Assembly: GCA_017444505.1 (NCBI GenBank)
Contig: JAFSWK010000106.1
Coordinates: forward strand, 1 to 5,734
Direction of reading: 5' to 3'
Length of the DNA stretch: 5,734 bases
Origin: Rhodocyclaceae bacterium
GTDB taxonomy: Bacteria > Pseudomonadota > Gammaproteobacteria > Burkholderiales > Rhodocyclaceae
Made by a program: the position numbers and the translations under genes. The first letter of the stretch is position 1. Each line of letters opens with the position of its first letter. Shown one piece after another: positions 1-4,904 of this stretch. The notes under the pieces are model-generated. The model had not been told where the DNA came from and did no database searches. It worked only from the letters and a program-made list of their open reading frames with translations.

Positions 1-538
1 CACCCGCGACTATCTCATCGGCCTGCAAGCCTGGGAAAACCTGCTCTCCACCCCGGACGTATATGGCCTGACGCTGCCCAGCGGCGGTGAAGCCTCCGGG
101 CTGGTCTCGGTCAGCGTACCGCGCGGGCTGGATTTCAAGACCGCTGCCGAACTCGGCGGGCTGAGCGTCGACGAAATCCGCGCCCTCAATCCCGGCTACC
201 ATCACGACGTTATCCACCGCCACGACAGCACCTTGCTGGTGCCCGCTGGCACAGCACAAAAACTGATGGCGGAACTGGACGGACGCACCTTCCCCGCACC
301 GCAGTTGCCCGCCACCGCCCGCTCTTCCACCACTGCCGTGCGCAAGCAACTCGCCGCCCGCGCTGCCGACAACGTCACAAAATCCGGCAAACGCAACGCC
401 AAGGCCGCCAAAAGCAGCGCCCGCACGGGCAAAAAAGGCAAAAAAACCGACAAGGCGCGCGCCTCCGGCGCCCGCAAATCCGGCGCCGCAGCCAAAGGCA
501 AGCAAAGCGCTGCCGCCACGCGCAAAAAGAAAAAGTGA
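1..538 (+). CDS. mltD: C-terminal part of a MltD-like membrane-bound lytic murein transglycosylase (5' end outside window)
   Basis: The reading frame is open from base 2 to the TGA at 536-538 and gives 178 residues. The fragment starts with TRDYLIGLQAWENLL and continues to YGLTLP, which resembles the stretch just after the catalytic SLT domain in MltD-type lytic transglycosylases. A module of the type 'TAAELGGLSVDEIRALNPG' (about residues 47-65 of the fragment) follows, as in MltD relatives. These enzymes cleave peptidoglycan glycan strands to 1,6-anhydro-muropeptides in the periplasm. The catalytic glutamate domain lies upstream and cannot be checked. No LysM repeat is recognisable in the visible part. 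Instead the last ~66 residues (codons from about 339) are a low-complexity Lys/Ala/Arg/Ser tail ending in RKKKK, with about 24 basic and 2 acidic residues. The family call is fairly good; the exact mlt subtype is less certain. Confidence 0.72.
   Translation, partial: TRDYLIGLQAWENLLSTPDVYGLTLPSGGEASGLVSVSVPRGLDFKTAAELGGLSVDEIRALNPGYHHDVIHRHDSTLLVPAGTAQKLMAELDGRTFPAPQLPATARSSTTAVRKQLAARAADNVTKSGKRNAKAAKSSARTGKKGKKTDKARASGARKSGAAAKGKQSAAATRKKKK
339..535 (+). other. Lysine/alanine-rich, histone H1-like C-terminal tail of the transglycosylase
   Basis: About 66 codons encode almost only K, R, A, S, G and T, with repeated words such as KKGKK, AAK and GARKSGAA. The composition is strongly basic and is predicted to be disordered. 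Similar tails occur in bacterial H1-like DNA-binding proteins, but here the tail follows a cell-wall enzyme. Its function is not known from the sequence; binding to anionic envelope polymers or nucleic acid is only a guess. Confidence 0.7.
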
Positions 539-544
539 GCCGCC

Positions 545-996
545 ATGCCCAGAATCCAGCTTGAGCTGCCCGAACAAACGCACTTCCGCACCCACATCGC
601 CATCTACACCGGCCACATCAACGAAGCCGGCCATCTGGACAACGCCCAGTTGCTCACCCTGGTTTCCGAAGCCCGCCAGCGTTTTTTGCGCAGCATGGGC
701 TTTACGCAAACCGAAGTCGGCGAAGTCGGCATTTTGCTGGCAGACGTGGCCGCGCAATACCGCAGCGAAGCCTTTTACGGCGAGACGCTGGAATTTGCCG
801 TCACCGCGCAGGATTTCACAACCGCTACGGCTGCGATTTTTTCTACCTTGTCCGCGCCCTGGACGAACACGGCACACCCGCGCGCGAAGTCGCCCGCGTC
901 AAAAACGGCATCGTCTTCTTCGACTACCACCACACCCGCAAAATCGCCCCCGTGCCGGAAGTCTTCAAAACCGCCCTGGCGCGGCTGGATGCGTAA
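545..996 (+). pseudogene. Acyl-CoA thioesterase (4HBT / hotdog fold), frameshifted
   Basis: The ATG at 545 lies 6 bp after the upstream stop codon, so the gene may be translated with the transglycosylase; only a weak GTGAG precedes it. Residues 1-91 read as a hotdog thioesterase: a GHINEAGHLDNAQLLTLVSEAR helix region (written here as GHINEAGHLDNAQ then LLTLVSEAR), then QYRSEAFYGE at about 71-80. After GAT TTC (812-817) the frame loses similarity. The family sequence resumes in another frame from base 820 as NRYGCDFFYLVRALDEHG, with GIVFFDYHH further on, and stops at TAA 994-996. Restoring one base near 817, or removing two, gives a protein of about 150 residues, the usual family size. The change is either a real inactivating mutation or a sequencing error. 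The family hydrolyses acyl-CoA thioesters; the substrate here is unknown. The unshifted frame happens to stay open into the thioredoxin gene, which I regard as accidental. Confidence 0.85.
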
Positions 997-1009
997 AAAC
1001 GCCCGCCAG

Positions 1010-1077
1010 CGCCGCGCAGCGGCGACGTGGAGGCAAAGCACCGCTTTGCCTCGGAGCCGCATTGCGGCGACGTGGAG
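1010..1077. repeat. Cluster of three short hairpins framed by a repeated 14-mer
   Basis: Three perfect inverted repeats sit within 68 bp: CGCCGC/GCGGCG around loop GCA (1010-1024), GAGGCAAAGC/GCTTTGCCTC around loop ACC (1030-1052), and GCCGC/GCGGC around loop ATT (1056-1068). The 14-mer GCGGCGACGTGGAG occurs twice, at 1019-1032 and 1064-1077, each time beginning with the right arm of a hairpin. The arrangement resembles a REP-like or small palindromic dispersed element, but only one locus is visible here, so family membership cannot be shown. Confidence 0.6.
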
Positions 1078-1140
1078 ACGACGTTGGAAAAAACACCTCG
1101 GCACACTGCATGGCTCCCCAGTTCTTCGCCCGCCACACAG

Positions 1141-1146
1141 TAAAAT
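1141..1146 (+). promoter_or_regulatory. Candidate -10 box (TAAAAT) for the thioredoxin-like gene
   Basis: TAAAAT preceded by CACACAG resembles the boxes before glnS (CACAG-TACAAT) and yqgE (CACGG-TACAAT) in this window. A start about 7 bp downstream would give a leader of roughly 25-30 nt to the ATG at 1181. No convincing -35 element is seen at the usual distance. The box shares five bases with the left arm of the terminator hairpin. Confidence 0.4.
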
Positions 1147-1180
1147 GGCGAGCCGAAGCTCGCCATTTTGTTCTGTTTTC
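1142..1180 (+). terminator. Intrinsic terminator-like hairpin after the thioesterase gene
   Basis: A perfect 12-bp stem, AAAATGGCGAGC (1142-1153) with GCTCGCCATTTT (1158-1169), encloses the tetraloop CGAA and is followed by the T-rich GTTCTGTTTTC. On the opposite strand the loop reads C-TTCG-G, the very stable tetraloop, with the A-tract becoming a short T-tract, so it could stop transcription in both directions. It would end transcripts from the transglycosylase and thioesterase genes, 146 bp after the latter's stop codon. Confidence 0.7.
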
Positions 1181-1576
1181 ATGCTGTACACACTCGCCGA
1201 CGACCTGCCGCCGCTGTCTGATGATGCTTTCGCGCTCTATGCCCTGTGTGCGCAATGGTGCGGCACGTGTCGGGAATATCGGGAATTGCTGACCGCCTTT
1301 GCGGCGGAACATGCGGCGGTGCGCGTGGTCTGGATTGACGTGGAAGACGATGCCGAGGCGGTCGATGCGCTGGATGTGGAAAACTTTCCCACCTTGCTCA
1401 TCGCCCGTGGGCGCGAAGTACGCTTTTTCGGCGTCGTGCTGCCCACGCGCGCAGCGCTCACGCAAACCTGGCGCGCGGCGCAGGAAACGGCGGCCAGCCG
1501 TGTGCCAGAAGAGGCAACGGAACTGGCCGCCCGTCTGGGCGCGCAGGGCGCGTCAATCAGGCCGCGAGACGAATGA
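1181..1576 (+). CDS. Small thioredoxin-fold protein with WCGTC active site
   Basis: The product has 131 residues. Residues 20-35 read YALCAQWCGTCREYRE, with the redox pair C27-G-T-C30 placed at the start of the long helix as in thioredoxins. NFPTLL at 69-74 supplies the expected cis-proline (P70), and VVWIDVEDD at 49-57 is the central strand. The third active-site position is Thr rather than the Pro of classical thioredoxin (CGPC), which usually shifts redox potential and pKa; this marks a divergent thioredoxin-like protein rather than trxA itself. No signal peptide is seen, so a cytoplasmic location is likely. The ATG at 1181 was chosen because the fold begins there. An in-frame ATG at 1145 lies inside the terminator hairpin, and neither start has a Shine-Dalgarno sequence. 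The 3' end overlaps the convergent minus-strand gene. Substrates are unknown. Confidence 0.82.
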   Translation: MLYTLADDLPPLSDDAFALYALCAQWCGTCREYRELLTAFAAEHAAVRVVWIDVEDDAEAVDALDVENFPTLLIARGREVRFFGVVLPTRAALTQTWRAAQETAASRVPEEATELAARLGAQGASIRPRDE

Positions 1577-1913
1577 CGCGGCTGATTTGCGCTTCGTTTT
1601 CGACGGCGCGCTCCAGGTCGGCCAGCAACACCAGCGCCTGGGCAACTTCGCGCTGGGCGCTCGTGCCAGTCTCTTGCGTCGCCTCTTGAATGTGGGCGGC
1701 GCAGGCGGCGGCTTTGTTGGCCAGCAACTGGCGGTGCAGCGTGCCTTCGCGGGTGCCGATGGCGCGGGCAACCAGGCTGATCACCCATTGCGCGCGCAGG
1801 CTGCGCAGCGTCGGCAAAACACTGGTGACAGCGCACAGGTTACGCAGCGCAGCGTCGTTGGTTTTGCTGCGCACAAGTTCATTAACACTCTGTTCAGTTT
1901 GAAGGGATTTCAT
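1557..1913 (-). CDS. Small helical protein of unknown function
   Basis: The product has 118 residues. The minus-strand ATG at 1913 is preceded by GGAG (plus-strand CTCC at 1921-1924) with a 7-nt spacer, the best ribosome binding site in the window. The TGA occupies 1557-1559. Codon use matches its neighbours, with strong G/C in third positions, so this is a real gene rather than a shadow. The protein is predicted to be almost wholly helical, rich in Ala, Leu, Arg and Gln, with no membrane span, signal peptide or recognisable catalytic motif; the two Cys (27 and 71) are not in a metal-type arrangement. I do not recognise the family. The upstream TGC-rich sites recall polyhydroxyalkanoate (phasin-type) promoters, so a granule-associated or similar amphipathic helical protein is possible, but that is a weak inference. 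It overlaps the thioredoxin-like gene tail to tail by 20 bp. Confidence 0.75.
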   Translation of the reverse strand: MKSLQTEQSVNELVRSKTNDAALRNLCAVTSVLPTLRSLRAQWVISLVARAIGTREGTLHRQLLANKAAACAAHIQEATQETGTSAQREVAQALVLLADLERAVENEAQISRVIRLAA

Positions 1914-1929
1914 TTTTGTACTCCGTTTC

Positions 1930-1945
1930 TGTTGCGGTGCAGCAA
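1930..1945 (-). promoter_or_regulatory. Operator-like inverted repeat at the transcription start of the small minus-strand gene
   Basis: On the minus strand the site reads TTGCTGCACCGCAACA, with TTGC and GCAA as inverted arms around 6 bp. It abuts the TATAAT box and covers the predicted start site, where a bound repressor would block initiation. From memory, it resembles TGC-rich sites bound by the PHA regulator PhaR before phasin genes in betaproteobacteria; this identity is not demonstrated here. Confidence 0.4.
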
Positions 1946-1950
1946 TTATA
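1945..1950 (-). promoter_or_regulatory. -10 box (TATAAT) of the small minus-strand gene
   Basis: The minus strand reads exactly TATAAT here. A start near 1938 would leave a leader of about 25 nt that contains the GGAG ribosome binding site. The expected -35 position (around 1968-1973) is C-rich and does not match TTGACA, so the promoter may need an activator. A small inverted repeat CCCTC-CC-GAGGG (1960-1971) sits in the spacer and -35 zone. Confidence 0.6.
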
Positions 1951-1984
1951 ACCAGACTTCCCTCCCGAGGGGGTAGTACTTTTT

Positions 1985-1999
1985 TATTGCACTGCACAA
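1985..1999 (-). promoter_or_regulatory. Second operator-like TGCA site upstream of the small minus-strand gene
   Basis: The minus strand reads TTGTGCAGTGCAATA. It matches the start-site operator candidate at about 12 of 15 positions if one base of that site is skipped. It lies about 50-60 bp upstream of the predicted start, toward glnS, and could allow cooperative binding or regulate the divergent gene. Confidence 0.3.
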
Positions 2000-2062
2000 A
2001 AGTGTTGTAAAACCATCACTTCGCAGCTTGCAAACGATGCGGGCAACGAGGCGCAAACACAG

Positions 2063-2068
2063 TACAAT
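2063..2068 (+). promoter_or_regulatory. Candidate -10 box (TACAAT) of glnS
   Basis: TACAAT in the context CACAG-TACAAT-CGCC stands in otherwise GC-rich DNA, 63 bp before the glnS start codon. The predicted leader is about 55-60 nt. No good -35 element is found at 16-18 bp; a TTGCAA at 2028-2033 is too far away. The same kind of box occurs before yqgE. Confidence 0.45.
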
Positions 2069-2085
2069 CGCCGCTTTCACGCCGT

Positions 2086-2131
2086 CGCCGCAGCGCGCGG
2101 CGTCCCCTGGAATCCTTGTTGTTTTTTTCTC
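2086..2131 (+). other. glnS leader: GC hairpin followed by a T7 tract, no Shine-Dalgarno
   Basis: CGCCGC (2086-2091) pairs with GCGGCG (2097-2102) across a 5-nt loop; an alternative register pairs ACGCCG (2079-2084) with CGGCGT (2098-2103). The bases just before the start codon are U-rich (seven T at 2122-2128) and contain no purine-rich ribosome binding site. A U-rich tract can serve S1-assisted initiation. The T tract lies about 19 nt after the stem, too far for a normal terminator. Confidence 0.35.
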
Positions 2132-3847
2132 ATGAGCACACCTGTCGACTCTCCCGCCCCCGTTTCCAACTTCATCCGCAACCAGATTGACGCCGATCTG
2201 GCCTGCGGCAAGCACTCCCGCATCGTTACCCGCTTTCCGCCCGAACCCCACGGCTATCTGCACTTTGGCCACACCAAGTCGATCTGCCTGAACTTCGGGC
2301 TGGCGGAAAGTTACGGCGGCGACTGCCACCTGCGCTTTGACGATACGAACCCTGAGAAAGAGGCGCAGGAGTACGTCGACGCCATCATCCGCGCCGTGCG
2401 CTGGCTGGGTTTTCAGTGGGCGGGGGAAATCCGCTACGCCTCGGATTACTTCGACGAGATGTTTGCATGTGCCTGCGCGCTGATTCGCGCCGGTAAAGCC
2501 TATGTGGACTCGCAACCGGCGGACGATATCCGCGCCCGCCGTGGCACGCTGACCCAGCCCGGCGAGGACAGCCCGTTCCGGAACCGCAGCGCGGACGAGA
2601 ACATGGATTTGTTCCTGCGCATGAAAGCGGGCGAATTTGCCGAGGGCACGCATGTGCTGCGGGCGAAAATCGACATGAAAAGCCCGAACATCAACCTGCG
2701 CGACCCGGTGATCTACCGCATCCGCCACGTCGCGCACCATCGCACGGGCAACACTTGGTGCATCTACCCGCTGTACACCTTCGCGCATCCGATTGAAGAC
2801 GCCATCGAGCGCATCACGCATTCCATCTGCACGCTGGAATTTGAAGACCAGCGCCCGTTCTACGACTGGCTGCTGGTTGCGCTGGCCGAGGCCGGGCGCT
2901 TTGCCCGTCCGCTGCCGCAGCAGATTGAATTTGCGCGCCTCAACCTCTATCAAACCGTGCTCTCCAAGCGCAAGCTGATTCGGCTGGTCACGGAAGGCCA
3001 CGTCAGTGGCTGGGACGACCCGCGTCTGCCCACCATTTCTGGCGCGCGTCGGCGCGGCTTTTCCGCTGGCGGTTTTCGCCTGTTTGCCGAGCGCGCGGGC
3101 GTAGCCAAGGCCGATTCGTGGATTGACATGGACGTGCTCGAACAAGCCATGCGCGACGACCTCAACGAACACGCGCCGCGCCGCATCGCCGTGCTCGACC
3201 CGTTGAAGCTCAAAATCACCAATTTTCCGGCGGGCGAAACGCACACCTGCCACGCCCCCAATCATCCGCAAAAGCCCGAAGCGGGCACGCGCGAAATTCC
3301 CTTTTCGGGCGAACTGTGGATTGAGCGCGAAGACTTCATGGAAGTGCCCAGCAAGGGCTTTCGCCGTCTTTATCCGGGCAATCAGGTGCGGCTGCGCTAT
3401 GGCTATGTGGTGCAATGCACGGGCTGCGAGAAAGACGCCGACGGCAACGTCACCGCCGTGCTCTGCGAATATTTCCCCGATTCCAAATCGGGCACGCCGG
3501 GCGCGGACAATTACAAGGTCAAGGGCAATCTGCACTGGCTCAGTGCCGCGCACGCCCGCCCCGCTGAAGTGCGCCTGTACGGGCGGCTGTTCACCACCGC
3601 CCAGCCGGGCGCGCGCCGCGAAGACGACCCGCCAGAGCTGGAACGCGATTTCATCGACGACCTCAACCCCGATTCGCTCACCGTCTTGCAAGCGCAGGTA
3701 GAGCCGGCGCTGGCACAAGATGCCGACCCGCCGCTGCAAACCTTCCAGTTTGAGCGCCACGGCTATTTCATCGCCGACAGCGGCGACAGTCGCCCCGACG
3801 CGCTGGTATTCAACCGCGCGGTGACGCTGAAATCCGGCATCCGCTAA
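2132..3847 (+). CDS. glnS: Glutaminyl-tRNA synthetase (GlnRS)
   Basis: The 571-residue product is a class I aminoacyl-tRNA synthetase that joins glutamine to tRNA-Gln in the cytoplasm using ATP. RFPPEPHGYLHFGHTKS (34-50) carries the HIGH signature as H44-F-G-H47. LRFDDTNPEKE (67-77) follows, then WCIYPLYTFAHPIEDA (209-224), THSICTLEF (229-237) and the KMSKS-like loop as LSKRK (277-281), with GWDDPRLPTISG at 293-304. The anticodon-binding beta-barrels run from about 350 to the end (PFSGELWIERED, KVKGNLHW, FNRAV). Compared with E. coli GlnRS (about 554 residues, from memory) it has a short acidic/basic insertion around 495-506 and a C-x2-C pair (C429, C432). DDTNP and the GlnRS-type C-terminal barrels separate it from GluRS. 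Presence of glnS implies direct Gln-tRNA charging. The product looks intact. Confidence 0.97.
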   Translation: MSTPVDSPAPVSNFIRNQIDADLACGKHSRIVTRFPPEPHGYLHFGHTKSICLNFGLAESYGGDCHLRFDDTNPEKEAQEYVDAIIRAVRWLGFQWAGEIRYASDYFDEMFACACALIRAGKAYVDSQPADDIRARRGTLTQPGEDSPFRNRSADENMDLFLRMKAGEFAEGTHVLRAKIDMKSPNINLRDPVIYRIRHVAHHRTGNTWCIYPLYTFAHPIEDAIERITHSICTLEFEDQRPFYDWLLVALAEAGRFARPLPQQIEFARLNLYQTVLSKRKLIRLVTEGHVSGWDDPRLPTISGARRRGFSAGGFRLFAERAGVAKADSWIDMDVLEQAMRDDLNEHAPRRIAVLDPLKLKITNFPAGETHTCHAPNHPQKPEAGTREIPFSGELWIEREDFMEVPSKGFRRLYPGNQVRLRYGYVVQCTGCEKDADGNVTAVLCEYFPDSKSGTPGADNYKVKGNLHWLSAAHARPAEVRLYGRLFTTAQPGARREDDPPELERDFIDDLNPDSLTVLQAQVEPALAQDADPPLQTFQFERHGYFIADSGDSRPDALVFNRAVTLKSGIR

Positions 3848-3868
3848 GTCTCGCCGCACACAGCACGG

Positions 3869-3874
3869 TACAAT
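3869..3874 (+). promoter_or_regulatory. Candidate -10 box (TACAAT) of the yqgE operon
   Basis: TACAAT in the context CACGG-TACAAT-GCAC lies in the 36-bp gap between glnS and yqgE and ends only 9 bp before the yqgE start codon. Initiation at the usual 6-8 bp downstream would give an almost leaderless mRNA. No clear -35 is visible. Read-through from glnS is the alternative source of transcripts, since no terminator is seen between them. Confidence 0.4.
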
Positions 3875-3883
3875 GCACGCGCC

Positions 3884-4456
3884 ATGAGTTTGACCGCCAC
3901 CACCAACTTCACCGGACATTTCCTGATCGCCATGCCCTCGATGGATGGCGACCCGACCTTTACGCGCGCGCTCATTCTGGTGTGCGAACACAACGAGCAC
4001 GGCGCCCTGGGCATCATGGTCAACCGTCCGCTGGATCTCACCCTCGGCGGCCTTTTCGAGCGTATCGACCTGCCGCTGGAAAACAACGACATCGCCGCCC
4101 AGCCGGTCTATTTCGGCGGCCCGGTGCAAACCGACCGTGGCTTCGTGCTGCACCGCGAGCCGGGCAACTGGCATTCGACGATGACGGTCAATGACCACTT
4201 CTGTCTGACCAGCTCGCGCGACATTCTGCTGACCGTCGGCCAAGGCGAACCGCCCGCCGAAGTCATCGTCTCGCTGGGCTATGCGGGCTGGGCTGCCGGG
4301 CAACTGGAATACGAACTGGGGCGCAATAGCTGGCTGACCGTGCCCGCCTCGCCCGCCATCGTTTTTGAGCTTCCCCCCGAAGACCGTCTGGCTGCTGCCA
4401 TGCAGCAGCTGGGCATTGATTTTGCCAACCTCAGCGACACTGCCGGCCATGCCTGA
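3884..4456 (+). CDS. yqgE: YqgE/AlgH family protein (UPF0301)
   Basis: The 190-residue product is close to the family length (187 in E. coli). The N-terminal FTGHFLIAMPSM (9-20), LILVCEHNEHGALGIMVNRP (30-49), YFGGPVQTDRGFVLH (76-90), TSSRDIL (109-115) and LGYAGWAAGQLEYEL (131-145) all match the family pattern, and the end SDTAGHA is the typical C-terminus. The molecular role is unresolved; the Pseudomonas relative AlgH was linked to alginate regulation, and the gene commonly sits just before ruvX, as here. It is a soluble protein with no signal peptide. The ATG at 3884 has no Shine-Dalgarno sequence and a very short candidate leader. The gene overlaps ruvX by 8 bp. Confidence 0.95.
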   Translation: MSLTATTNFTGHFLIAMPSMDGDPTFTRALILVCEHNEHGALGIMVNRPLDLTLGGLFERIDLPLENNDIAAQPVYFGGPVQTDRGFVLHREPGNWHSTMTVNDHFCLTSSRDILLTVGQGEPPAEVIVSLGYAGWAAGQLEYELGRNSWLTVPASPAIVFELPPEDRLAAAMQQLGIDFANLSDTAGHA

Positions 4457-4904
4457 AACGCCCGTCCGCCTACCCGAACGCGGCACCGTACTCGGATTCG
4501 ACTACGGAGAGGCGCGCATCGGAGTGGCGCTGGGCGAACTGGAAACCCGCACCACCATCGCGCAAAGCATCATCCGCGCCGAATCCACGCGCGAGCGCTT
4601 TGCCGCCATCGCCCGCCTCATTGACGAATGGCAGCCGGTGGCGCTGGTGGTCGGTCGCCCCTGCCATCTGGACGGGCGCGAACACGAAATGACCGCCCGT
4701 TGCGCCCGTTTTGCCAACCGCCTGCGGGGTCGTTTCGGCCTGCCGGTGATTGAATTTGACGAACGTCTCAGCTCTTGCGCCGCCGAAGCCGCGCTGGCCG
4801 ATGCCGGTCTGCGCCGCTGGCAAACGCGCAAAGAGCATCTGGATGCGCACGCCGCGCAGATTATTTTGCAGGATTGTCTGGATGAACACGCCCGCCGCCC
4901 CTAA
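4449..4904 (+). CDS. ruvX: Putative pre-16S rRNA nuclease / Holliday junction resolvase-like protein RuvX (YqgF)
   Basis: The 151-residue product has an RNase H-like fold with the family's four blocks: LGFDYGEARIGVALG (15-29, first catalytic Asp D18), VVGRPCHLDGREHE (67-80), EFDERLSS (102-109, E105) and LDAHAAQIILQDCLD (131-145, last acidic residue D132). E. coli YqgF processes the 5' end of 16S rRNA, and the family was first described as a Holliday-junction resolvase. The acidic residues needed for metal-dependent cleavage are present. The ATG at 4449 lies inside the 3' end of yqgE (8-bp overlap); this start was preferred over upstream in-frame codons because the family begins shortly before the GFDYG block. 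The 3' end overlaps pyrR by 23 bp, so translation is probably coupled along the operon. Confidence 0.94.
   Translation: MPETPVRLPERGTVLGFDYGEARIGVALGELETRTTIAQSIIRAESTRERFAAIARLIDEWQPVALVVGRPCHLDGREHEMTARCARFANRLRGRFGLPVIEFDERLSSCAAEAALADAGLRRWQTRKEHLDAHAAQIILQDCLDEHARRP

Noticed and set aside
202..603. Minus-strand open frame opposite the transglycosylase tail
   Set aside because: Its Leu/Ala/Arg-rich content is the reverse reading of the Lys/Ala-rich tail, and it has no domain and no plausible ribosome binding context.
1010..1170. CRISPR array
   Set aside because: The repeated 14-mer occurs only twice, and the intervening DNA is itself palindromic. There are no regular spacers or cas genes.
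545..1576. A single 343-residue thioesterase-thioredoxin fusion protein
   Set aside because: The frame is open throughout, but residues ~92-212 are low-complexity and cross a hairpin-rich intergenic stretch. The true thioesterase C-terminus is encoded in another frame and has its own stop at 994-996.
2086..2128. glnS leader hairpin plus T7 tract as an intrinsic attenuator
   Set aside because: The T tract starts about 19 nt after the stem rather than directly following it, so it does not fit an intrinsic terminator. A T-rich initiation region is simpler.
1946..4486. An 846-codon open frame on the minus strand opposite glnS and yqgE
   Set aside because: The plus strand carries unmistakable GlnRS and YqgE over the same bases. 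The antisense frame is rich in Arg, Ala, Gly and Val without any recognisable domain, as expected when a GC-rich gene is read backward.
4501..4514. Partial resemblance to the PyrR-binding RNA loop (GGAGAGGC core) in the start of ruvX
   Set aside because: Several consensus positions do not match, no flanking stem was found, and the bases encode the conserved RuvX DYGEAR block, which explains the sequence.
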